The position numbers and the translations under genes were made by a program. Shown piece after piece: positions 22,784-34,971 of a DNA stretch of 64,000 nt (position 1 is the first letter of the stretch; every line of letters starts with the position of its first letter). The notes under the pieces are model-generated. The model was not told the origin of the DNA and searched no databases. It saw only the letters and a program-made list of their open reading frames with translations. The stretch comes from Nymphaea colorata (taxonomy: Eukaryota > Streptophyta > Magnoliopsida > Nymphaeales > Nymphaeaceae), in assembly GCF_008831285.2 (NCBI RefSeq), contig NC_045140.1, positions 15,611,796 through 15,675,795 on the forward strand, written 5' to 3'.

Positions 22784-25700
22784 TGTGAAAGTAAAGTTAA
22801 TTCTGGCAATTTCATGCCATCGGGCTTGTTCTTTTAATTACCAGTCGAAATGGAGTCCATCGGAATGTGGAGAGGGATAATTTTCAACAAAGAGACTGAG
22901 AACTCGAGGAGATCATGTTGCCGGATTTTGTAATGGTCACAAAATCTATACGGGAGCCACTTGTGGAAGCCAAAATTGCTTACAACTGATCAACGTGAGC
23001 TCGAGCTCGACTGCCTAGACATCACTGCATTGTGTTGACTGTTGTTTGTGAGGGCTGCTTCTAATACAGTATCGAATAAGCGATTTAACAATTCCGGTGG
23101 TGCCTGATCCTTATTGCCTTTGGTGTTCTACAAGAAAAGTTCTGATTCCCGATTGCGCCTCTCGCTGCCTGATAGAGACATCTGGGGATCGAGATCTGGT
23201 AGATAGAGACGTGGAAGGGTCTTGCTTTTGCCTATAAAATGACCCCTTTGACGGCAACCAGCGGTCGATTGAACAAAAAAGAAACAGGAAAAAAACGATA
23301 CGTCATACATAGTGGGTTGAAGACATAGTTGAAATGAGTTTCGATGCTGGTCGAGATCCACTCCTGTTGTTATTGGTCAGCTGGGGGTTTGTGTCCGGCT
23401 AGAGTACAGAGGAATAGAAATGTCCAGCGTTATGTTCTGCCTGTGCCCAAAACCTGCTCTTATCGGAGACAAATTTGTAACCGGACAGGATGATCTTTTT
23501 CAGAGCAAATGCTTGGATAGTTCCTAAATCTTTTGTGATTTCGTGATTTGAAAAATAAATTTGTTGGTTGTCACCACATTTGCTGCTCAAATATGTCGTT
23601 TTCACTACCCTCTTGAATGAAAAAAGCAAGAAGGTACTCATTGTTGCTTTTTGCTTCCGAACAAAGCCATCTTGCAGGATTAGCTGATTCCACAAGCAGA
23701 GGGGGGGATGTATCTACCTGGAATGTGCAAAACTACAATAGATATGCAGCCGCGCGCAGAACTATGCACCGCCCCGTTTTGTCTAGGCTTTGATGGTATA
23801 TAAAGTCCATTACAGTCCCTTCTCTTGCTTGGAAGAGCACGTCAATGAATAGGTCCACCAGTTGAGGAATCAGGTGCTGGAATGTGGCTGCCGAACACGA
23901 GGCATGCCTGTGATCGGAGATAGCCACAGGTTTGAAGCGCTTTGAGTTCCATACAGGTAGAAAGGAGCGAATGCGGGAGGAAATGCTCCTTCTTTTGCCG
24001 AGGAAGTGATTGACACAACCAAAGAAATCAGTTTCTCTGCCGTAATCCTCTTTCCTACTCTAAAATGGAGAGAACTTGATCGGTCCTCTTTCCTATTCTA
24101 AAATGAAGAAAAGAACTTAATCACTCTTAGTCGTTCCTAGACATACAAGATCCTGAAGCTTGCTCTACAATACGACCTGCTCGATGTTAGTATTGTGAAC
24201 ATGTAAGGTGACTCACTTTGTCCTGGCTCCCCATGTTGCCTCTATCCTTTTGCCAGCAGACGGCTAGTTTGCATTCAATGCCAACTGCGTCAACACTAAT
24301 AGAAGCCTAAAAACCAATTGGTCGAGCACTAAAAGAATGGTTGTGTGTTTGACCCACCTTCCATTTTCGGTTGTGGACTGAGGGGTGATCATGAAAGGGA
24401 GCGAGTTTCCCGTCCTTTACAGGGACAAAGAAAAGGGGGGTTAAAGTCTTTCCACGGGTCATGATCCCGGAGATCTCGTCCCTGGTGCACCAAAAATAGA
24501 ATATAAGTGGAAAGGCGTCAGGTTTCTTACATTTAGGGACCCATTGTGATACGGTAAAAGGCCCACGGATGCTTCAAAAGCTTCGGTGGGCATCCATTGT
24601 CTGGGGTATATGTGAGAGATTGAACTTGTTAGAACAAAAATAATGTTCCCAAGGCTAATGAACTGCTAAACATAGCAGCTCGTTTTTGGGTTTTGTCTGC
24701 CTCATGAAGAACTTGGATATGAACGGCTCGTTAGTAAACGAGGCGGCCACGGACTTGTAATTCATATATGTTCATAAACAGACAATGTACGAAGGTAATA
24801 TGTTTATAATGGGCCGGCTACTGTGGCTGGTTTAAAGAAAAGCAATTGCGCGGTTCAGCTCAAACTCGAGCTTGCATCCACAGAAGCACCATAATTATTA
24901 TTTTTGGTAAAGATATAATGTCCACAGATACAACATGCTATGCCAGAGTAGTTTATGTGCATTCTTCTACGGTTTTCCAATGGATTTACAAATGATGGGA
25001 TTTTGATTTTGGGAGGAGATGTTTGTATGGTGGACACCCTTCTCATTCTTTATAATAATGATATTGTTTTGGATGAGCATGAAGAGTATTTCATTCTACG
25101 ATTTAGAGGAAAGTCGGACTTCCCACAAATCCTTTGTCCTTTAGGATATAGGGCCTACTTTTGGTGTCTCGAGGTGTTGCCTTTGCCATGTTTTAACTTG
25201 CACGTCAGTGGCTCCACTTTTTACAACATAAAGAGTTGATGTCCTAAAGATTCAAAACGAGAATTGACTGCCGACCAGCTCCCACTCTTGCTTCTGCTCC
25301 GACCATTGCACTAAACCCTTCGGAGACCTTGTAATAATATCTTGTGTTTAACAATAACACGTATGTTGGCGCTGCCATAATGTGCTTCATCTTCTAAACC
25401 ATCAACCGCTTCCTTGCGGCTTGCCATTTTTACTTAAAAATGGGCTAGCCCTCGCATTCACGTATGGGTAGACATCCTCTAAGTCGTTATTGTTAATAAT
25501 TTATACCCAACCTATGCGAGTCGTGGGGTTCGTTGATCATGTTTAGTTTTCAGGGCACCTACCAAAATTAAGTAAAACCAGGCAGCTAGCTACTATTATA
25601 TGTGACATTGAAAGCTGCAAAGTCTCCTCCTCCCTTCGGTTTCTAATTTCGGCAGTCATCTTGTAACCGAATCGACAGGCATACAATATGGCCCGCTATT

Positions 25701-28700
25701 AATCAAGACCTGCATATTTAATGTTACCTATGCACGTATTACATATAAGCGAATCATTCAATGCAATAAAAAAGGTATGCTTACGTACGAGTGAACTACG
25801 ACAAGCCAGCACGTCTTCCATGCTTTATTCATTTCCATCGTTTTATTTGAAAAAGGAAAATCAAGTGTTCTCTACGGAATTCGGACGACCCAGCTTCTCT
25901 TTGGTAATTGTAGGCCTGTAGTGTTCACAGGCAACGACTGTTATCTCGGGCCGGAGAGACTATTGAGGTTTAACACGAGCGTACGATAGATAGTTTCTTA
26001 AATATATATGAGAGGAAAAAGGAAGGAATAATCTAACCCCAAGGTTGTTAGAAGAAGGAAACATATTACCTAACAAAGTATTCCTTCTTGAGGTACTTTT
26101 CTTTATTAGAAATCTACAGTAGCGGTCTTAATATCGCTTCCTCCCTGAAGACCGGTGTTTGAATACGACAAGAAACGAGAAGAAAACAAAGCAAGCAAGT
26201 ATTTGGGCATTTAAGTGCATGTGGTGCCTGGTGTTTCGTTTTTCTGAAGATGAGGATGGAGTCAACAAAGTACAAGCTAGCTAGAAGATAAACTGTCCAT
26301 CATCTTAGCTAAGAACCGACGCCCCCGAGCTTTCTTTTGCTAAAGTTTGTAGCCTTTTGTGGAGGAGTTGAACCGATGGGCAGGTGTTTCTTGAAAAACA
26401 ACTTACATATCGTCCAAACAATTCAGTCCAGGATTCGCCGTAAAATTCAAGGCAATCGAACACTCGGTTGGTTTGGGTACGGGGGGTGGAGAGGAGAGGG
26501 ATGGGGGAAAACAGGAAGGTTATACTTTAAGATTCGTGTTCTTGCGAAGGTCCAACCAATCAGATATTCTTCCGCCTCCTCCTCTCTCATCTCATCTCCT
26601 GTCCTCTCCTCTCCTCCCAAGGAAGGCATTGCAGTGCAGTGCATGCATGTCACCGCATTCGAGCAAGAAGGATGTTGTTGTCTACATTGAAGATTCATCG
26701 CCCACTGGATCTGCTAGCTCCTTCACCAATTGGCAATCAAACCACCTCACATGCTTGCTTGCTTCATTGCTTCCCCTCCCTCACCCTTCGACCAGTATCG
26801 TCAACATTCGGTTTGCCAAAAGGAATCCGTGACTTCACTCTTGTCGTTTGAAAAACTTTCTAAAATAATTAATATAAAAAGTGATTTCACACTTCAAGTC
26901 TTGTATACATCGGTCGTTTCAAATTAAAACATCTCTCCCCAACCATTCCCACCTTCCTTTAACTTTAGCAAAAACTGTAAGAGCGCGATAGAGGAACAGA
27001 ACTTGGTCAAGAATGATATTACCAAATTCAACAATGAAGAGGGTGTAAGCAGCACATATTCTCCTCAGGTAGAGCCTACCATGGATGTAATCTTCCGTGA
27101 ACAGCATTGGATTTGGCCTCCCTGCACCAGTAAGGCAGCAGAAAAATTGTTCTTCCCTTTGCTATAAAAATGGTTCAACACTTTTGTTAAATACGTGTCT
27201 GCTTTTGGTTATAAAAGAAGGTTTCTATTTTCAATTCACTCTGAGTTTGTTTGGTTGTGATTTCACTAAAGTGTACAGTTGAACCAGTTGGAAATAAAAA
27301 TTTTAAGATCACACGACGTATAATTTTCAGGCTACACATCAATGCTTGATCAATGTCCTTTAATTATATTGATATGTGTGGCCACTAATGCGTTTAGTTA
27401 CAACGATAATCATGATCTTTTTGATCCTATATCAATATAGTTAATGGACGAGATTATTCGATATGATAATAAAGATTACGGTTTGAGCTCCAAAGGAATA
27501 AATTGTAATGCACAATTCTATCACAACACTAAGTGGGAGATTATTAGAAATCTATTAGTGGGCTTACATATGTCGATCATCATGCATTACATGCTAGCTG
27601 TATACATATGTCTACTTAAAAGTGATCTGATAAGTCCGAGTCTATATCATCTCCTTTGTTTTATATAGATCATATCCATATCTGATTTATAATGGATACA
27701 ACCGACATATGTCAAAAAAAATAGGGCTATGGTTCCCAAGGTAAATAAATTTTTTTCTTTTTTTTTTTGTGGAAATTCCTTTGGAAGATCCACTGCACCT
27801 CCTTCCAATTTTGTAAAGGACATCAGCAAGCTTCCGTTGACTTTTGCATAATTGATTTTATCATTGTTTTGGCAGATGCAGTTTATTTGTTTATGCCGTC
27901 ACTTAATTGCAACTAATTAATATTCTTTCGCCCTCCGATTGCCCACCAAACATTTCAAGATTTGTTAGCCGGCTGTCTGTGTCTTCAACTCCTGGAGTGG
28001 GCGGTGAAACCAGGAGGAAGGTACACCAATAAACCATGAACCAATGGTATTTCAAATTACCCCACTAAAATCCTTGCTTTGTCTAAGCCATGAAGCGAGC
28101 GCAGATAAAAGAAAAAAAAGAAGAAGCCAATTAGCAGTAACTCATCAGTGCCGTGCACTTACACTCAACAAATCAGGCTCGCGACTGATGCCAACAGCAC
28201 TCCTTGGAAGACAGTCCTTCTTGTACTAGTCTAAAGCCTCCCCGGGCCGAGGCAGATGGAAGATCGACTGCAACCGAACGCCAACCACATGATATGATCC
28301 GGGAATTGTCATCCAATTTCAAGCAAACATGAACATTCCATGCGTGTCCTTCCTTTCCTTTTCCCTTCTCTATTCTCCTTCTCTCTTCTCTAATGCTGCA
28401 ATAGGATTCTCGTAAATTCCTCATAGACAAGAGACCGGAAGAAGTAGCCAGCATTGATATCAGAGAGAGAAAGTTGGTTAAATGTCAGTAGTTGGCAAAA
28501 GTGAGCTAGCTAATCGATGGGCCAATGCGAAGTTGATTGGTATATGAGCAATAGATATCAAATCTGTCTGAGATGTTTGTAGAATCGCTGTTCATGCTAG
28601 AAGGCTGAATCACCGAGGATGCCCTAGCTAGTACTATGCACCTAAGATCTGGAGATAGAAAGAATAGTAGGCAGAAGGTTTAGAAATTGTGAGTGGGTCT

Positions 28701-29962
28701 GATTTAGATCTGGCTCCATGTATTAGTATTTAGCTATTGTAGATGTGAACCTGTCCGTGTGGATGTCAATGTTTTTCTTTTCTTTTGAAATTGCACGCGC
28801 ACAATGAGATGTATGTGGCAGATGGATCTGTATATTTTAGAGTATAAGAGGTGGTCGATAAAAAGATACGGTAAACTGAAAATGAACCCCGTCGTCATCT
28901 TCGTCCTGCCATTTCGGTGGACGTCGAAGGCACGTCTCCTAGAGCGCTCGGAGGCAAGTAAGAAAAAAAAAAAAAAAAAAAAAAGGAAGAGAAAAAGAGG
29001 ATTACCATCCTTATCGACACCATTTTCAACGAGGGGCAGGGCAGCTGCTCCCGCTCTCTCTCATATGAATGAATGAAGAAGCCCTTCTGGCGTCGCATAG
29101 CTCCAAGAGTCTTGACCGGAGGAGCCGGAGTCCCCTCAGTTAAAAAACGTAGCGATCGGCCACCTTAGTCCTCCACCAAGTTGGGTGTGGCAGTTAATTG
29201 TGACCGTCTGGGTCACATGCAATGCAACGACTAACGACGGATGGAGGAGTGGCGGTGTGCACATCTTTCTTTCCTTTTTCCGCTTTTCCTTTCGTGTGAA
29301 GGTTGGGTGGTAGGACCCGCATCTCCAAACTGGATCTCAGCCGCTTTCTTCGTTTGTCTTGCAAAAAGACGGTGGCCGGCACCCCCGGAAGGCGACTGAG
29401 GGGCGGACGGCGTGCACACTTGGCAGATCGGGCTGGTTCGACTCTTGCGACGCGAAAGGACTGCAGACGACGGTCGGGTTCGGCGGTCCTTTTGACCCAC
29501 ACACATGTTGACAGAAGGTGGGTGGGGAGGAGGATCGCGACGAGAGGTGCTGTGGGAGGAGACGGCATATACTCTCTCTCTCGCTTCCCAAATTTTGAAG
29601 AGTGCCACTCTCCCTCCTTGCTTCTCTCTCCCCAACCACTTCTTATTTTCAAGTATTCTAATCTTACCTAAACCTCTCTCTCTCGTGTTTCTGTTTCGGA
29701 TAATATGTCTATCCTTTCCTTTCTTGCTTTCCTTTTTTTAACGAAAGGAGAACTTTAATCATACAAAGTTATTTTGCCCTCTTGATTGATCATATTGATT
29801 GATGAGGGTGTGTCTTGAGGTGACTCCTGCATCCGCATGGTCCGTTGCAAGGCTTGGGATTTGAAGAGAGAGAGAGAGAGGAAGCGTGTCGCATAAAATC
29901 AAATTCTGTTTCTTGGTGAGTAAGAGATAGCTGTGTGCGGTGCAAGCTATTCATTCCATACC

Positions 29963-29966
<4 letters not shown>
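22784..29966. other. intergenic spacer between kinase and ATG18 genes
   Basis: No gene was recognised in about 7 kb. It holds a 38-bp tandem repeat at 24046-24121, an A-run near 28963-28984, and a more GC-rich stretch at about 29,190-29,560 that is probably promoter-proximal for the ATG18 gene. A TATA-like TATATAAAG lies near 23798 but no coding region follows it. ORFs such as 24955-25239 (94 aa) show no family features. Confidence 0.55.
24046..24121. repeat. 38-bp tandem repeat, two diverged copies
   Basis: Copies begin at 24046 and 24084, both opening TCCTCTTTCCTA. Several substitutions separate them. No gene overlaps. Confidence 0.75.

Positions 29967-30003
<37 letters not shown>
29967..30003. 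repeat. (GA)n tract in the ATG18 leader region
   Basis: About 18 GA units lie 180 bp upstream of the ATG18 start codon, a position typical of plant leader or core-promoter GA tracts bound by BPC-type factors. The binding role is inference. Confidence 0.8.
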
Positions 30004-30006
<3 letters not shown>

Positions 30007-30063
30007 ATCCCATCGTCCGCGTTATCAACGTCTGCCGGGACCGACCTTCGGGAGAACGTGGAT

Positions 30064-30132
30064 ATGGTTTCTTCCGGCGTCAGGATTCGGGCGAGAACGG
30101 ATCTGGATCAAGGTGTTCCGGCGAGGTCTTGA
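30064..30132 (+). promoter_or_regulatory. upstream ORF 1 of the ATG18 gene (22 codons)
   Basis: ATG in a favourable context (G at -3, G at +4) opens 22 codons ending TGA, 52 nt before the main start. If the transcript includes this stretch unspliced, it should reduce initiation at the main ATG. Confidence 0.45.
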
Positions 30133-30144
30133 GTCTGGACGCTG

Positions 30145-30219
30145 ATGGTGGTGACTCGGGTGAGAGACCCTCCGGCGTTGTGGGATGAAGAAGGATGGCA
30201 AATCAGCAAGGAACGGTAG
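30145..30219 (+). promoter_or_regulatory. upstream ORF 2 of the ATG18 gene, overlapping the main start
   Basis: ATG opens 24 codons ending TAG at 30217-30219, 35 nt past the main ATG at 30185 and in another frame. The context is weaker (C at -3, G at +4). An overlapping upstream ORF is expected to be inhibitory, since ribosomes that use it pass the main start. Confidence 0.45.
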
Positions 30220-33200
30220 CGGTGGTCGATTGCTTCCCAATTCGATTCGTATAATCTCTTCGTGTCTCAAGACCGTTTCTTCCAATGCTAACTCCGTTGC
30301 TTCCACCGTACGATCGGCAGGGGCCTCCGTGGCCTCATCCATTTCCTTCAGGGACGAGGAACAGTTACAGAAGGACCAGGTGCCGTTTCTCTTCCTATTA
30401 TTATTATTATTGTTGTTGTTGTTGTTGTTGTTGTTGTTACTACCACAGCTACTATCACTACCTTTGCTTCCCTCTCTCCCAATAGTTGCTTCCGGGACTC
30501 TTCTTCATCAAGTTGTTTGTCCCTTTCTCTTTTTGTTCTTATTCTGACATTTTCTGTGTCATTCCCCATCAGAAAATGTTTGGAGGAAACCGAAGGTTTT
30601 CGCGCCTCCCTCTTCTGCGTGGAAAGCTTCTTGTAGTGGTTCCGATCGTTAAATAATTTAACGCTGTTTACCAAAATTCATTGCATGATTGATGATATGG
30701 GTTCCTTCTTACTGTTAACGAGGATCAGTAGGTCTTTTATTCTGTTCTTTATCTTTATTTGTTGCGAGTGTTTTATGGGTGCGACTGCTGCAAAAGATAG
30801 TGGAATGGAGAAGTAGCAAGATCCTTGTCTCTTTTAGCTGGGGAATAGCTTCAGATGTCGACTTCCTTTTTAGATCTGCATTTAATTTCCTAATTCAATA
30901 TATTTACTGCTCGTAATTGATAAATAGGCAAACCGGGCTTACAAGGGCATCAAATTTAGAAAAGGAAGTGTGCAATATGGTGAGAAAAACGGGTGCCCGC
31001 AAGAGATTATTATTATTTTTAATCCTTTTAAGAAACTGAGGGGAGGGAAGGGGTTTGGGTGTTGGTTGTTGGATAAGTTTGCGAACGGTCTTTATCTAAC
31101 TGAATCTGACCCTGTGTTCGATTTTTTATCTGCTTCGGTAAAAATGTTTATCCAACATAGCTTTCTTAGTCTTGTTACAATACATCAATTAACTGTTAGC
31201 TCTGATGTATAAGTTAACTGATAACGTAATGCCACTTCTATTGTCGTAGCAAATGGGTGGACTCACATGTCTCCTGTACTGGCCAGCACCTTTTGAGTCT
31301 ACGATGTTTTTGCTGCAGCTACAACCAGTGCGCTGTATGTGGGCTCAGTTGAGAACGGTTCACTATCCTTTACTACCAGAAACCAAAGGATGACTCAAAT
31401 ATGCAGCAGTATCCTGTCACAGGTTGTTGGCCTTTCTTAATCTGCACGAGGATATGCAAATGTGAAATCGAATCGTACTCAAATAGATAAAATTATATCT
31501 AAGCCTAACTGAGCTTCCGTTGATGTTTCTAAAACCTACCCGTTATATTGCTTTGTGAGATTTAAAATTCTTGTGCCCAAAAACTGTAGCCATGTATCCC
31601 AAAGTTATGACTTATTGCTAACTGGGTATAGGGGGATAGAACAATGTATAAAAAAAGTAGTGCACCTGACTTCGCATTGTGTAGGCACATCTAATCATAT
31701 TTGGTAGGTGTCGCCCTAATCCAGTTGCTTTACATAGCATGTTTGCCTCTTTCTTTATATTTTTTTGGGTCCTTATGTGCTTCGCATCAACATCAATCAA
31801 GCAGGTGCAGTGGGCTGGATTTGATAAGTTAGAGGTTGGTCCTTCTGCTTTCAAGCATGTCCTGTTGCTGGGTTATTCTAATGGCTTCCAAGTTGTTGAT
31901 GTTGAAGATGCTTCCAATGTTCGTGAACTGGTGTCCAAGCGTGATGGGCCAGTTACATTTCTACAAATGCAGCCTCTTCCATCTAAGTTGGAGGATGAAG
32001 GTGGCTTTAGAGCATCACATCCACTGCTCTTAGTCGTTGCAGGTGAAGCTAACAGCAATGCTTTAATTCAAAGCAGTAATTTTGGTGGAAAATTACGGGA
32101 AGGAATAACTCATCCTCAAGAAACAAATACTTCCAGTTCAACAGTCGTTCGGTTCTATTCTCTAAAATCTCACAACTATGTGCATGTTTTGAGGTTCCGT
32201 TCTGTGGTTTACCTAGTTCGTTGCAGTCCACGAATCATAGCTATAGCATTGGCAACTCAAGTAAGCATTGTTCTCATCTTATGCTACAAAATTACTGTAT
32301 TGGTTAACATTGGTTTTATCACAGGAGGTGTTCTTTTTTCCTGACTGCTTCTCCATTTGTGGCAGATATACTGTTTTGATCCTGTCACTCTTGAGAACAA
32401 ATTCAGTGTACTGACTTATCCTGTTCCCTTGATGGGTCAAGGAGTCACCGGTGTTAACATTGGGTATGGACCAATGGCAGTGGGACCACGATGGTTATCT
32501 TATGCTTCAAATCAATCTTTAATATCAAACACTGGTCGTCTTAGTCCTCAAAACCTCACTCCTTCCCCAGGTTCCAGTCCATCAAATTCACCTGGTAATG
32601 GCAGCCTGATGGCTCGGTTAGCCATGGAATCAAGCAAACACCTTGCTGCTGGTCTGATTAATATTGGGGATATGGGCTATAAAACCTTGTCTAAATACTG
32701 CCAGGACATGTTACCTGATGGTTCCAGTTCACCTGTTCCATCAAATGGTAGCTGGAAGGTGGGCAGAGTTACTTCATCCACACATTCCACTGAGAATGAC
32801 AATGTTGGTGTAGTAAGTTCTTCTACTTCAGCAAGGGATAATCTGACTTTTTATTGTTTTACTTGTTTAATCATCAAAATATTTCATGTGAATGGTAAAT
32901 GAGTCTTCACTTGATAATTTGACCAATATAAAAATCATTTTTACAGGTTGTCGTCAAAGATTTCATAACAAAAGCCACTATTGCGCAGTTTAGGGCTCAC
33001 ACCAGTCCAATATCTGCTCTTTGTTTTGATCCTAGTGGGACCCTCTTGGTAACTGCATCTGTGAATGGGAACAATATAAATGTCTTCCGAATAATGCCAC
33101 TCCATGTTACTGATGACCCCAACTCTGTGTGCTATGACTGGAGTGCATCGCATGTACACCTGTACAAACTACATCGTGGAATGACATCTGCAGTAAGATA

Positions 33201-34898
33201 CTGTGATACCTATGATAAGTTTAATTATGCTTGACCTTGTGTCTTGCTATTGGTTTAAAGTTCATTTTCGCATTTCCAATTTTAATAGGTCATACAAGAT
33301 ATCTGTTTCAGCAGCTACAGTCAATGGGTTGCAATCATCTCATCCAGGGGCACATGCCATATTTTTGTGTTGTCTCCTTTTGGTGGTGAAGTTTCTCTTT
33401 GTTCACATGCTTATTTTGATGGTTCAGCCCCATTTCTTGATTCACCATCAGCTTGGTGGTTATCTTCTGGTTCTTGTGCACTGAATATGCACAATGGGTT
33501 GCAGCTACCACCGCCTCCACCTCCACCTCCACCTATTGTTACACTTTCTGTTGTAAGCAGGATAAAAAACAGTAATGGTGGTTGGCTCAATACAGTTAGT
33601 GGCTCTGCAGTAAAGAGAAATGCACCCTCTGGAGCTCTTTCTGCAGTTTTTCACAATTCGGTATCCCGTGTTCATCAATCAGGACCTCTAAAATCTAATT
33701 GTTTAGAGTATTTGTTGGTTTGCTCTCCATCAGGTCATGTCGTCCAACATGACCTTCTTCCTGCATTCAGCACAGCGACAGATTTACACTATAGTAATAT
33801 TTCACCAAGAATTGGTGCTGGTCCTTCAGGATCAAATCTGGACGAAGACTTTAAGGTTATCAGTGAGCCTGTGCAGTGGTGGGATGTTTGTCGAAGAACA
33901 AATTGGCCTGAAAGAGAGGGGAGTTTATCATCTATAGGGTTTGATGAAATAGAAAGTAATGGAGCCTCGACAGATTGTTTTGATTGTGATGGTATGCAGG
34001 TAAGTTGCTTCAATGCATTGAGCAATGAGGTGGATGGAAAAGAACGTCATAAGTCCAATGAAAACCTTCATTGGTACTTGTCAAATGCTGAAGTGCAGAT
34101 AAATTCTGGGAGGATTCCAGTATGGCAAACATCAAAGGTGCATATTCTTACTATCATGCGTTTGCTGGGTTTAAGTTTTTTTTTTCCTTTAATTTTTTAA
34201 TTTTTTTTAGAAATTGATCTGCAGATCTGCTTTTTTGCAATGAGTAATCAGACAGATGATCATAACTGTAGTGGTGGAGAGATAGAAATTGAGAAGGTCC
34301 ATGTTCAAGAGATTGAAATGAGGGAAAAGGATTTACTTCCAGTCTTTGACCATTACCACAGCTTCCAATCAGATCAGAGCATTCGGTGAGATCAAGATTT
34401 ATAGTTCATTTTTTGAGACCTCTTCTGGTGTCTTCCCTCTGTTCTAACAAAATCATCCGAAGGATATAATGTAGAATGTGGATCTATTATTTGTCATCTA
34501 CGTCTATGGTTCTAGAAAGCTAAACTGTGAGTCAGCAGTCCTTTGGTATTGAAAGCTGGACCTGGAATAGTTTTAGCTGCCACAGAAATGTGATGGATAA
34601 AGTACTAGCTTTTCCCTTTATGAGGATGTGTGTTGTGTTTTTTTTTTGGGGGGGTGTGGGGGGGGGGGGGTGTGGAGTATTAAAGAAATTTCCTTAAACC
34701 ATTGAGAAGTATATTTAACTTGTCTCTGGGATTAAAGTTTTCAGTTTTGTGGTTTCCTTGACATGGCTTGGACACGGCAGTTTCAATTTTTGTACTTTTT
34801 TCATTTTTTGGTATATCTTAGTATTTTTTTTGTTCAGTGATTTATATTTTTTATGAATATAAACAATATTTATGTGTTTATTTGCTCAAAATATGGTT

Positions 34899-34971
<73 letters not shown>

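Noticed and set aside
24955-25239. 94-aa ORF with a fairly protein-like composition
   Set aside because: No family recognised and no flanking splice or promoter context. It may be a chance ORF or transposon remnant.
29194-29671. Several overlapping ORFs on both strands
   Set aside because: They come from a GC-rich promoter-proximal stretch where stops are rare; none shows a family pattern.
31836-34025. ORFs in alternative frames over ATG18 exons
   Set aside because: Shadows of the real coding frame.
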